64,000 nucleotides of DNA, taken from Galeruca laticollis. Lineage: Eukaryota; Arthropoda; Insecta; Coleoptera; Chrysomelidae. The stretch lies in the NCBI GenBank assembly GCA_963921935.1, contig OY998176.1:170868445-170932444 (forward strand). The letters run 5' to 3'. Below the pieces are notes generated by a model. It ran no database searches. It was given only the letters and a program-made list of their open reading frames with translations, and had not been told where the DNA came from. Shown piece by piece: positions 24,961 through 35,242 of this stretch (position 1 is its first letter; the number at the start of each line of letters is the position of its first letter). The translations under genes and the position numbers were made by a program.

Positions 24961-26065
24961 AAGTTTTGAATAAATGGAAAAACCTAACCTTACTTACAAT
25001 GTTAGCGAGGTTGTACGTATTGATGTAAAATATCCAAAACTTCGAGCATATTCATGAACCATAACAGCACAAAAATATGTAGATGAAAACCACAAACATA
25101 AAATTAAAATTATTTGAAATTTGAAAATGTAAATGCCGACAAATTGAAGGTCGAGCATGTGCTTCTTAGCAACATTACACAATAACAAAAGGAAGTTAAC
25201 TAAACTGTCAAGTCAAAAGATCGATCATGACTACCAACTGAAAAGTTGTGAGAAACGTTCGTATTTCTACCACTCCAACAAATAAACTAATCATTTGCTC
25301 ATTATATAAGTTGAGCGAAGAAATTATATTTTACTATTACTTCAATTATTTAAGTTGAAAAAGGAAAAAATTATTATTATTATTAAAAATTATTATTGTA
25401 ATCATTTTAACAACAATAATATTATTATTCAAAAATTAACAGCAATTATACAAAGACATAGGTACAAGAGTGACTGGTATGAAGAGCTAATTCGACTCTA
25501 ACATTACAAGTAGGGTCTCATTTTAATGATAGTATTTCATCTACAGTTTTACGGTTTCTGACATCATGACATGTACATTATTTTTTAATTTCAGACCATC
25601 GGGAAAATTCCATAGAAGTGACAATGAAGTTGATGAAGGTAAATTTGATGTATGAATGGGTCTTCAACAATAATGTAGTGACAGAATCATGTATTTATGT
25701 AATTCAGATTGTACTTTATAATAGAAAAAATTTAGGAATCGAAAACCTGACATCAGATAATGTAAAGTATTACTCAGTGGATAACAATGAATTAACCGAA
25801 GGGTGTAAGTATTTGCACATGTAAATTAAGGACTTTGAAAATAATGTAAGTAGGTATTCGAATGTTATGTTTCATTTTTTTAGATTTGTTTCAAAAAGAT
25901 ACACCAACCAGTTCTGTTGGAATAGTTCTTTTGTATGCCCTCTTCATCTAAAGCGAGTATACCAACATGGTTTGAGAAAAGTAGATTAGAAGTCCCACTG
26001 CATAAAGGTAGCTGCTTGGAAATCTAAGAACTTCATAAATAATTGAAAAATTCTTAATGAAATTA
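24961..26065. other. unassigned sequence with one possible exon-like segment
   Basis: At 25595-25637 a short segment is framed by TTTTTTAATTTCAG on the left and G|GTAAAT on the right and is open in one frame. This could be chance. No other gene sign was seen. Confidence 0.3.
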
Positions 26066-26473
26066 ACTGTCTCGACCCTTACTTCGTGGAATCTACACAT
26101 ATTGATATTTGAAATGAAATTCAATGTTTCTAGCTCATTCCACAATATAATGAAAAATGTTGAAAATTCTAAAAATTTGACTATTGTTTCGATAACTGAG
26201 TATCATCGTCAGAATGACAGAAGTTACATTTCATTTGATGCCTACCTGATGTTTAGTAGTTATTTTTGGCTAGACCAAGAAGTGACCTACCTTGTGATTG
26301 ACTTAATATATGTTAATAGAAAAAAGAAGAAGATGTGATATTACAAATATTGAAGCTTAGATATTATTAGCCCTATGGTCATATCTTGGATATCATTTTT
26401 CCAGTTAAGATCAGTATAACTGTGCAATGATATAGAAAACCAGGAAAACTATGTCTGCTGATCTTTACAGTTA
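26066..26473 (-). repeat. 3' region of a second PLE family
   Basis: Lies directly downstream (minus strand) of a GIY-YIG gene. It holds ACTGTCTCGACCCTTACTT (26066), a GTGGAAT/ATTCCAC inverted pair, a TTTCGATAACTGAG-ATCATCGTC terminal-like box and AATATTGAAGCTTAGATATT. The last part (26227-26382) recurs inverted at 44257-44349, and the first part recurs at 56855. Confidence 0.55.
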
Positions 26474-27052
26474 TCACTTAAGAAGACAGTTTAATAGTGG
26501 AGAACTTCCTAGATTTATCTGTTCATTGAGGACTCCATATTGTGGGTTTTTCAAGTGTCTTCTAATTCCCAACTCTTCAAGGAAATCCAGTTCTTGTTTC
26601 TTATCACAAATATGTAGTACTTTTAGTTCTGTGTTAGGTGTCAATGAATGATTGGTGTCAAGTAGATCTTTTGCGTAATGGGATGTATCTGATTGTTTTA
26701 ATCTGTATGCTCGTAAGTATCTGATTTCAAAATTTCCAAGGGTCTGACCCAAATAGACAGCATTACATTCTGGACATTTGAGTTTATATATAATTGATTT
26801 CTTCAATGTTGGTATTTTTGTTTCAACATTTAACAATTTTGTACTTACGTTACGTTCTGTTTCAAAAGAAATTGTTGTATTCGTTGCTGAATATATCAGC
26901 TTTGAAATATTATTAGAAATATTTCCTGCATATGGGATGGTTTTATAAGTTTTTATTTCTTCAGTTTGTTTAGGAAATATTAGTTGTAATGCCACTTTTT
27001 CCTCTTTTTTATTAATTAGCTTTTTTATCATATGTAATGGAATATTTTTCAT
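26474..27052 (-). pseudogene. GIY-YIG endonuclease end of a second PLE family
   Basis: The 192-residue minus-strand frame ends with a PLE-type GIY-YIG domain: KKSIIYKLKCPECNAVYLGQ (IIY...YLG, CxxC pair), then NFEIRYLRAY and a conserved SHYAKDLLDTNH segment. The sequence is clearly distinct from the nucleases at 17 and 20.6 kb. The RT part is not attached: upstream of 27052 lies envelope DNA in the other orientation. RT-related scraps of what may be this family are at 29.1-29.6 and 43.6-43.9 kb. Confidence 0.8.
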
Positions 27053-27099
27053 CCGTCCATGATATCAAGTAAGTAAATGCTGCATAGCATTTATGATAA

Positions 27100-27978
27100 A
27101 AATCAAATTCCCAAATTTCTTAAATGTCATACTACACCTTTCTCTGAACGCAAGCAACCTTTACCAAATCCAAATTAATCTTTGCTGTCCATATTCCTTT
27201 TCTGAAAATTAAATCCTTAGACTTTTACCGTAGTTACCCTATTATCCAAGATAATAAAATATTTGTCCCTTCACACCCTTACTTGGCACGTAACGAAGAA
27301 AATATGCAGTTTGGAAACCAAGCATGCGAAAAACTGGAGGAAATTTACTATTGTACCCTGGAAACAATCCCCACTGATAACTGTACCAACGAATTGATAA
27401 GAAGCGGAAAATTACCGGACAGCTGCTACGCCACCAAGGTCCATGTCCAAAATCCTTTAATCGAGCAGATAACAGCTAATGAAGTTCTAATAATGCCTGG
27501 GAAACAAGTGGAAATAAAATCAAACTGCCAAAACAACAGAATATTCGAAGTAGCAAAACCAACCCTTATTAACATATCAGAAGGATGCGAAATCTCCAAG
27601 AAATAATTAAAATTCTCCAGAGTCAAAGGAATTAGCGAAGGTAAGCCATTAATTTGACCAAAGATCGAATTAGAACAAATTTAGATCAGAAGAAACTATC
27701 AAACGCTGAATATATCAGAAATAAAATTCGATGAGTTTTACGAAATCCATAGAATCGCAAAACAACTAACACCGATAGAAAAACAGCATAATACACACGA
27801 AATTCGAATCCTATCAATATTTCCAACAATCTTAATCATTGGATGTATCGTCGTAACCTTCTACGTAATTAGACGAAGATGCGAAAAATCAAAAATCAAG
27901 AAAGAAAAAGTGAAAATTATCGAAGTAATTCCCTTGGAGACAGCTGGCGAAAATCACTCCGTTATTTTCGCCTCTTAA
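27100..27978 (+). pseudogene. envelope-like protein remnant of a gypsy-type retroelement
   Basis: The plus strand encodes the C-terminal half of an insect retroelement envelope in at least two frames. A Cys-rich ectodomain part (27283-27606, with paired cysteines) follows a short stretch resembling the AIHVPIL/LYPI region of the remnant at 7.3 kb. A second frame (about 27700-27978) has a hydrophobic anchor (ILSIFPTILIIGCIVVTFYV) followed by RRR and a short charged tail. The stop TAA overlaps a purine tract (AAGGACGGAGG) leading into an AGTTA-type LTR start. Frame breaks and loss of the N-terminal half make it non-functional. Confidence 0.65.
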
Positions 27979-27987
27979 GGACGGAGG

Positions 27988-28330
27988 AGTTACGAGGTCA
28001 TAATTCTCTGCACCTGCACCATATGATATATCATTAGTTAGAATTCATGTAAACTTGTGATCATAGTTCTTTAGTTGCTTTATATTTGTAAATCACTTTT
28101 TGTATAACCACTCGGAGAATAACATCTCTCTTTGTAATAATTAGATAAAATATCTTTTTAGAAATAGTATTTCTGTTTGGAAATAGATATCTCTTGTGGA
28201 GGTTTTATATATACATAAATGACAATAACTTTCTTGGATGGAATGAACTCATGTCGGTGATGTGTAGCTGTCGAAATGATAATGAAATATCCAAGATAAA
28301 CTTTTAATCCTGTATTAACGCGTCACCCAG
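27988..28330 (+). repeat. start of the 3' LTR of the envelope-bearing element
   Basis: Begins AGTTACGAGG right after the purine tract. The right border is uncertain because no partner LTR lies in the window. No gene within. Confidence 0.4.
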
Positions 28331-28655
28331 TGACACTTTGTACACTGCTTTGGAAACTGCTTCACAGATAGTTTTAAAGGTAGGTATGAAAACTTGTATC
28401 ATCAACATTGACCAACCACTATATATCAAGACTCGCGATATAGTGGAAACCAAAATATTTGATCAAACTTTAATGATCGTGCGCCATGGAGGCTTCCACT
28501 TTTTAAAGTCCTTCATGGGGTGCATTGGTGAAATCATGGGTAGATCTGGTCTCAAAGACATTTTATCTCTAATTTATACAGAAGGATCAGTCGACAAAAT
28601 ATTAAATGGACATTTCTATGCTCCTGCAGTGCGATCCCATATTATTCTACAGTAG
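28325..28655 (+). pseudogene. fragment of an uncharacterised multicopy arthropod protein
   Basis: A 105-residue frame with SQIVLKVGMKTCIINIDQPL, then IVRHGGFHFLKSFMGCIGEI and MGRSGLKDIL. I recall a domain with the pattern RLGGFHLLMSFLG-IG-MAGSGL in many uncharacterised multicopy proteins of arthropods and cnidarians. Its function is unknown to me and I do not assign one. Upstream, TPSDTLYTALETA-like coding continues without an obvious start; downstream the frame ends after about one more exon's worth of similarity. Likely an exon or transposon fragment. Confidence 0.45.
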
Positions 28656-29100
28656 GCATTATTACTGCTAATTCTTGAGGTATTGGAAAATTACAGCATT
28701 GAATTTCAAAATATCATAGAAAATGAAAATAACTTCACTTACGATATGAATATTGATTGAATTCATTCAAATGAGGTCTTCAAAAGAATCAAGGTGTTAT
28801 CTTGAGAAAATCGAAAAAACCAACAGACAAATTATGTCTGTTGGGGTTTGAAGATTGTTCGATTACCGTGGGGTTTGAAGATTTTGATGTCTGTCACTCC
28901 TTTAATGTTAGGAAGAGATATTTTTAATTGACTATTCAAGGCAATGGTGGGAGGTGGTGGAGTAGGAGTTGAAAATTTCTGAATGCTCCCGTTGATTTAG
29001 GATTTTTTGTAACAATTTTGAATCAAAGTTTGTGTCAGAAAATTGATTTCTGATGGTCGATTGTATTCTCAGACAGAGAGGGGTCGGAATACGAGTGAAT
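28656..29100. other. unassigned sequence
   Basis: No supported coding region; near 28800-28870 GGGGTTTGAAGATT is repeated twice within 40 bp. Confidence 0.4.
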
Positions 29101-29622
29101 TTATGACGGAATTAAGTTGGGCTGGATGGGGATGGGAATGGCCATTGAGGAAACGGTTGATGTGAGTGGATTTGAGATAGATGGAGTGTGGGTGGATTTG
29201 AGATAGATGGAGTGTGAGAAACCACGTGGTGAAAGTTTTTTAATCATGACGTCAAGAAATGGTAGAGATGAGTTATCTTCTACTTCCATCATAAATTGAA
29301 TACAGGGATGTACGCTATTCATATTGAGTAGGAAGGAATTTAAAGTATCTCTTCCATGTGGACAGCTTGGTCCGAGGGGAAAGGAAGATAGTGCTGAATT
29401 CTCGAAATGTTCCATGAAAATTTTGGCCGTAGCCGGAAAGATAGGGGATCCCTTGGGGGCACCTTTTTGTTGTATTTAAAAGTTACCTTGCAATATGTAG
29501 TAGGTATTGGACAAACATAGTTTGATTAGGGAAAGATAATCTGAGGTGATGTCATGTTTAGTATCTAAGATAGACAAAGTTTCATCGATAGGGATCTTGG
29601 TAAATAAGGAGACAATGTCATG

Positions 29623-29625
<3 letters not shown>
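29101..29625 (-). pseudogene. PLE reverse transcriptase fragment
   Basis: Read on the minus strand from 29625, the pieces give DIVSLFTKIPIDET, YLSLIKLCL, GAPKGSPIFPATAKIFMEHF and then PHGRDTLNSFLLNMNS and FLDVMIKKLSPRGF. These are PLE RT motifs in order, but the YVDD segment between SSFPLGP and HGRD is deleted and several stops are present. The 5' side ends exactly at a (TA)n tract. Confidence 0.75.

Positions 29626-29674
<49 letters not shown>
29626..29674. repeat. (TA)n microsatellite abutting a PLE fragment
   Basis: About 49 bp of alternating TA between PLE RT sequence on the left and LTR-like sequence on the right. Confidence 0.95.
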
Positions 29675-29679
<5 letters not shown>

Positions 29680-29790
29680 ATGCCCCACGTTTCAGGAGAC
29701 AGATTTTGGTATAACTATAATTATCAATATCTGAATATTACAATAATAATTTTATTCTGCTCCACGTTGCAGGCACAAATTTGTTAGAAT
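29675..29790 (-). repeat. two tandem primer-site-like units of an LTR element
   Basis: ATTATTATGCCCCACGTTTC and TTTATTCTGCTCCACGTTGC, about 75 bp apart, each precede ATTTTGGTATAACTATAA or ATTTGTTAGAATTATAACTA. On the minus strand both look like decayed primer sites (..ACGTGGGGC) next to LTR ends. Confidence 0.35.
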
Positions 29791-30410
29791 TATAACTATT
29801 GTACGTATACAATTTATTTTCTTTAAATTCAATTTAGATAATTAAGGTGTATACTATTAACGTAAATGTTATAGGACGCCAACTTACCATTAATAGGCAA
29901 GTAAAATTTAATAAAAATTATTCAGACCTTATTGAAATTACCATAAAAAAAATATGAAAATATATTTGCTCCGGCTCTATACAAAATGTCTTATTTACAG
30001 GGAGTCAGTTCTAGAAAAAATGGCAGTACTAAATTGTGTCTTTTGTTTTTTTTAATTAAATTCAAATTTGTTACAATTTTACAATTATATATTTATGTTT
30101 TAAAATTCTAATTAAAGAAACACCCTGTATTGTAATTTCTTTTGTTTATCCGAAATTTATTATATTCAATCTTTTTACTACTTTAATCTCAGTTTATTAA
30201 TTAAATCTCTTACCTTTTGATATACAGGAACTGCTTCTTTTTGTATTCCTCAAACAAAGCTTTGTTTTGGACTATCTTTTCAATACTAAAATTACCTTAT
30301 AAAAGAAATATGTTAAAATTACAATTACTAAGAAAAATTCAATGTCATATGATCTAAGAAATAAAAAAAATTTCACAACTACGAAACTTCTATAAAATTA
30401 TCCAGACCTT
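29791..30410. other. unassigned AT-rich, possibly LTR-derived sequence
   Basis: GAAACACCCTGTATTG at 30118 resembles a mariner-type terminal repeat (TACAGGGTGTTTC) but no partner end was found. Confidence 0.3.
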
Positions 30411-30743
30411 TCTCAAATTACTCTCCTTTCCTCAAAATCTTCTGAATCTATTTTATTTGTACCTATATATAAGATGTGTTACGTTATTCTCATGTATTTA
30501 TTCACCAACCTTCCATCATTCCAAAATATTTTATGTCACTTTTCAATGTGATGTTTGATTTTCAAATTATTTATAATATTCTCAAATTATTCTCCTATTG
30601 CTCAAAATCTTCTGAATATGTATTATTTATGTATAACTGTCTTACAGCAATCTCCTGTATTTCATTATCAATCTTCCATCATTGAAAAATATTTCATATC
30701 TTTTAAATGTACTGTTTTATTTTTGAATTATATTCGTAATATT
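30411..30743. repeat. tandem duplication, unit about 169 bp
   Basis: TCTCAAATTACTCTCC (30411) recurs as TCTCAAATTATTCTCC (30580). Both units continue with CTCAAAATCTTCTGAAT, CAATCTTCCATCATT-like, AAATATTT and end with ATATTCGTAATAT or ATTTATAATAT. Two units are visible; they are diverged. A related CAGACC-TTAAATTAC motif occurs earlier at about 29930. Confidence 0.7.
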
Positions 30744-31545
30744 ATTCGTATTCACTTTAATGTTGTTAATTTTCAATATTTCAATCGTATCCAATCTATT
30801 TTATATTATTTCTCCTTTGGAAAAATTTTTCTTGTCAAAAAAGATTATGTCAAGTACCTAGTTTTTCTTTTCAACAAACTCCATCCTAACTTAGCTAGCT
30901 AAATTTCAAAGGATTGTTTCTATTTTAAAAAATGTCATTTACTGTCAAATCCTAAAACATCATAAACATTCTCACATAATTCTATAAATGATACTTTCAG
31001 CCCTCTGCAAAACTAACAGCCAAACAGAACCATGTGACGGTAAAAATCCTGGAGGTTCACTCAAGATCTGCATAGCTTTGTACATATCACATGGAGAATA
31101 TAATTGGATAAATACACAAGTCGTTATCATCTACATTCGACAAGCAGCGACACAGTTCGTCCTCCATTCTCACACGTTAGATCCATCTATCGACAAATAA
31201 TACGCTGTACACTACATTCTCTACTGACATTCATAATAAAACATACCACAAAATTTTACGATACAATGAAATTATGAAAATATGGAAAGTATATTGTGAC
31301 AAATCTTTCAGAAGTAGTTTGTGTACGTAATATAAACTATAAATTGGTAGACAAGAGCTGACAGAGCAAATGCGACATTTACAAGACGTATGAATGAACT
31401 TGTTGATAAAAATGTAGAAAATGTTAACGAAATATATCAATATTGGATTTTAGTCAATGGAAATTAACTGATAAAATATTAATAACGCAATTGTACTGAA
31501 TCTACCATTTTGTTTTCAAATGATAATAATTTTTTAGTTAACATA
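30744..31545. other. unassigned AT-rich sequence
   Basis: Short frames only, no recognised domain. Confidence 0.45.
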
Positions 31546-31569
31546 GGGTAAAGTACGGATACTTGCCCA
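31546..31569 (+). repeat. left terminal inverted repeat of pogo-like element
   Basis: 23-24 bp beginning GGGTAAAGTACGG; one mismatch (A/G) against the right end. Confidence 0.9.
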
Positions 31570-31926
31570 CCTTTTTGAAAAAAATTAATAAATGGAAAAT
31601 TTGTCTTATTTTCTGAAAGTAAATTATACTACGGTTTAGTGTATATATTTAGCTATTTTTCCACAAAAGTTAGTTTGTCTATACTGGATCACCGACAAGA
31701 GGGATAGTTATTTTACTTACCATTTTTTTGGCCATCTATCCTCCAGAGGTGGGGTAGTTGCCTCGCTAGAGAGGGATAGTCGCCCCAAATAGAAATAGGG
31801 CATTAAATAAATATTAATTTCAAAAACTTGTTTATATTAAAGCAATAAAAAGAAAAAACTCAAACTATTTCACTATCGTACCCACCTTATTGATAGGTAT
31901 TAAGAAAAATTTACACCCCACCCCTA

Positions 31927-33933
31927 TTATTTTCTTATATTTTTAATTTTTTCTGCACGGCCACATTTGTTGCAGAAATCGCCATAAAGAGTGCAATTTT
32001 CGTGCAACCATTTTTCACACGAAATACATCGAATCCAATCAGCAGTAGATTTAGTGGTACCATAGATTTCAAGGCACTCGCGACACTGTTCATTTAGTTC
32101 ATCACTAGTATGGGACAGTTCGGATTCTTCTGATTCCGAAGAGGAGGAGTGAATGTCAATATTTTTCTTTTTCTTTTCTTTTTTCTTATAATTTTCTTCT
32201 CGATTAGTAACGTTTTGAAGGGTAGTTGGTTTAACTATTTCTTTTCCTTTTGATGTTTTACCTTTATTTGTCTTATTGATCTTTTTGTTTTCTTTTTCCT
32301 TACTTTTATGTAAAGCTTCCTCAATTTTCTTTTTCTTTTCGTTAATCACAGTGGGAGAATTTAATAATTGTGCTACTTGTCTTTTTCTTTTACTTGGCAC
32401 TTTAGCAACAATGGGAATTGGAGATAGCTGCAGAAGTTGTTGAGTTGGACTAATATCTAATAAAACTGATTTACTTTTAGATGTAGAGGGGGAGCATTCA
32501 ATAACAATTGGTATTTTTTCAGTTGCTTGCCTGGTAGAAGACGCTTTTTCTACAGTATTAGATCCAAACATCGGTTCACTTGTAGATGTGGAGGGTGGGG
32601 AATTCATGGGAACGAGTAAATTTTCCTTGATTGGCAAAGTGTCTGCGTTTTCTGTTGGTGTCGTTAAATTATTTTCAGACATATTAGTAGTAACAGCATT
32701 CTCCGTAGAATACTGGGAAGCATCTGCTACCGTGTAATAATGATCAGGTATAGCGTTGGGGTTGTACGGAAAAATTCCACATGCCTTGAAACCTGATAGA
32801 GCATTGACCGTAGAAGTTGCCCTGATCCAAGCAGCACCAATTAGTCTTCCAGCTTGATATCTCGTAATTTTTCTTTCCTTATTTGCAACAATCCACTGAC
32901 GCAATTCTGTTGCATAAAATGTTTTAAAAGGTTTAAAAAAGGAACGATCTAACGGTTGTAAACCGTGTGTTGTATGACTGGGAAGTCCCAAAAGAATTAT
33001 GTCATGTAGAGCTGCTGTTTCCAACATATTAATATCGTTGCAGTGGGAACCATGACCATCAAGTAGTAACACAACTTTACCTTGAGGTTTGCGAGGAATA
33101 AAATGTTCTACCAACCACTTCATGAATAGCTCCGAGTTTATGTAAGCAGATTTTTTACTCATATATACATTAGATCCAGGTGGTAAACCGTCCAAAAATT
33201 CCGGTTTTTTATTTACTCCTTTAAGGATTAACACAGGTGGTAGAAAAACTCCTTCTGCATTATTGCACGTAACAATCGAAATGGTTTCACCTTTTTCTCC
33301 AGAAGTTATGTGTTGGACCAATTTGCTTCCTTTGGTAGCGATTACTTTTCCGGGTTTGTTGTTCATTTGTACACCAGTCTCGTCCATATTAAAAATATGA
33401 CCTGGCTTGTCAAAAAGATCGTGTTGACTTAAAGTTTCCTCATACAGTTTAAAAAAAGATTCAATTTCTTCCCTTGTAAATCCTAGTGCTCGAGCTCGAG
33501 ACATTCCTTCTGCTTGTCTAACACTTAAAGTTTCATGTCTTTCTAAAAAGCTTTGTAGCCACTGTTTTCCAGCCATTTCTGAACCTACATTAAAATTATG
33601 TTTAATATTTAACTGTTGTGCTAACTGAAATGCCAATTTTCTAACATCAGTTCGGGTACATGGAAAGCCCGCTTTTTCCAATTTCTTAATATGTAAAACT
33701 AATTTTTTTTCTACATCGTAACCAAGAGCAGGAATTTTTCCGAGACCACGTTTAATGTAGTCCTTTTTTAACATACGTCGCCTTAATGTACGTGAAGGAA
33801 CACCAAACTGTTTGGAGGCTGCATTGATGCTCATTGCTTTAGATTCTACTTCACTTACAGCTTGTTTTAGAGCTTCTTCTGACCAGGTTGCTCGAGGAGC
33901 AATGCCAACTTTTCGAGTATATCGACGAGGCAT
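31927..33933 (-). CDS. pogo-like transposase with C-terminal PHD-type finger, 668 aa
   Basis: Cuts and pastes its own element in the nucleus. Residues about 12-60 form a psq-type helix-turn-helix (INAASKQFGVPSRTLRRR) and about 75-140 a CENP-B-type DNA-binding domain. A DDE_1 domain spans roughly 170-395 with catalytic D184 (FNMDETGVQM), D292 (VVLLLDGHGSH) and D329 (HGLQPLDRSFFKPF), a DD36D spacing. A Ser/Lys-rich linker follows (KKEKKKKN, SSSSESEESE), then Cys/His spacing at about 615-660 (CRECLEIYG, WIRCISCEKWLHENC, CNKCG) fitting a PHD finger. No stops or shifts; start ATG is the first in frame (MPRRYTRK). The gene fills its element and is the best candidate here for an intact, recently mobile gene. 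Confidence 0.93.
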   Translation of the reverse strand: MPRRYTRKVGIAPRATWSEEALKQAVSEVESKAMSINAASKQFGVPSRTLRRRMLKKDYIKRGLGKIPALGYDVEKKLVLHIKKLEKAGFPCTRTDVRKLAFQLAQQLNIKHNFNVGSEMAGKQWLQSFLERHETLSVRQAEGMSRARALGFTREEIESFFKLYEETLSQHDLFDKPGHIFNMDETGVQMNNKPGKVIATKGSKLVQHITSGEKGETISIVTCNNAEGVFLPPVLILKGVNKKPEFLDGLPPGSNVYMSKKSAYINSELFMKWLVEHFIPRKPQGKVVLLLDGHGSHCNDINMLETAALHDIILLGLPSHTTHGLQPLDRSFFKPFKTFYATELRQWIVANKERKITRYQAGRLIGAAWIRATSTVNALSGFKACGIFPYNPNAIPDHYYTVADASQYSTENAVTTNMSENNLTTPTENADTLPIKENLLVPMNSPPSTSTSEPMFGSNTVEKASSTRQATEKIPIVIECSPSTSKSKSVLLDISPTQQLLQLSPIPIVAKVPSKRKRQVAQLLNSPTVINEKKKKIEEALHKSKEKENKKINKTNKGKTSKGKEIVKPTTLQNVTNREENYKKKEKKKKNIDIHSSSSESEESELSHTSDELNEQCRECLEIYGTTKSTADWIRCISCEKWLHENCTLYGDFCNKCGRAEKIKNIRK

Positions 33934-34419
33934 TATCTGTAAAAAATATTGTTAATCAATTATTGCTATTAATTATAAGTGAGTCTAAAGTCACACACAG
34001 TTCTTGATAATTGAGGCATCTATCCCCCAAAGGCAAGTATCCGTACCACTCAACAGGGCAACTATCCCATTGCGTCCGGATAGATGCCCCAGCCCTCTAA
34101 CAAGTTTGTTTAATCAAAATGACTTTAATTACACCAAAAAATCAAAATATATACACGATTTAACCTATTTCGATCTTTAAACCATAATAAACTTTACTTA
34201 CCTTGATTTTACAAACGATCCAAATTAACGGCACAAAACTATTCGGATATTTTAGAAATAGTTCGGTATTTAATGTTCTGTTGCAACGCCCACGTGCACT
34301 CCAGCCGCTTGCTACTTTGTGACTAAGGTATGGAACGTAAGACGCTTGGAACGCGGTATTTGAAAAACGTCGCAACTATTCTATTACAAGATGGCTGACA
34401 ACGGGGCGTCTATCCGCCT

Positions 34420-34443
34420 AGGGCAAGTATCCGCACTTTACCC
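34420..34443 (-). repeat. right terminal inverted repeat of pogo-like element
   Basis: Complement of the left end; ends CACTTTACCC followed by TA. Confidence 0.9.
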
Positions 34444-34651
34444 TAATTCTTATTTCTGATTGCCGAAGACTTGTGTAAGACGTTAGCGCGAGTTTCATAG
34501 CTTCGTGTAGGACCTACACTAACAAATTTCTCATCACAATCAGAAATATTGTGTTTCGCACATACAACTTCCACTTAAGTAATTAAATATAAAATGTTTT
34601 ATCAACACATGTCACTACCATGGTGGGACAACCTGTATGTGACAACATATA

Positions 34652-35192
34652 TTGAGCCATCCTCGTATATTGTTAATATAATGTTAGATGATCCTCATAT
34701 AAACATTTATGACATTTTGAAATAACAGGAAAAGAAAGGTTAATTTATTTTGACATAAACGTCAATATTAATGGATCAACAGAGTATATTTAAAAATGAT
34801 TGTATCGTTACGAATAATATAGTAAAGAAGAGAAAATTAAACAATTTGTTCAGGTCGATAAGTTAATTCAAGTCGGTACACAACATTAATTACAAAAAAG
34901 TGTGATTGGTGATAAGTGCGCGACATGTAGAAGAAATCGTAATCGAAAGTGACTAATGACAATCAAGATACGAAATTTGCGGAAAAATATATGAATGATT
35001 CATCAAAAGTTTATATAAAAATAACTAGTAGGAACGGAAAAAAAAGAAAAATAATTAGTTGTTGATTTTGGAAAATGAAATGAGAGTAGTAAGTAGAACC
35101 CGACCAAAATGAGATTATGAATTGACGACTATACGTGGTGATATAAAATTTCATTTATACATATAATAATTACACTCACGTATACGTAGTAA
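34652..35192 (+). repeat. 5' LTR, 541 bp
   Basis: Starts TTGAGCCATCCTCG and ends ACGTATACGTAGTAA. It matches the 3' LTR closely at both ends but lacks about 916 bp that the 3' LTR has between GAGAGTAGTAA and TAGAACC. Confidence 0.85.
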
Positions 35193-35194
35193 AT

Positions 35195-35212
35195 TGGCGC
35201 CCGAAACATCAG
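35195..35212 (+). promoter_or_regulatory. primer-binding site
   Basis: TGGCGCCCGAAAC begins two bases after the 5' LTR. TGGCGCCC- is the usual start of tRNA-Lys/Ser-type primer sites in gypsy elements and retroviruses. Confidence 0.75.
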
Positions 35213-35242
35213 GCTTTTTTCGAAATAAAACGGGGAATTAAA

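Larger units (their letters stand above)
31546..34443 (-). mobile_element. intact pogo-like DNA transposon with TA duplication
   Basis: The element starts GGGTAAAGTACGGATACTTG and ends with the near-perfect complement, CAAGTATCCGCACTTTACCC, and is flanked by TA on both sides (31544-31545, 34444-34445). It is 2,898 bp long and carries one uninterrupted transposase gene. Both subterminal regions contain several GGGATAGTTGCC-type boxes. Everything needed for an autonomous element appears present. Confidence 0.92.
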
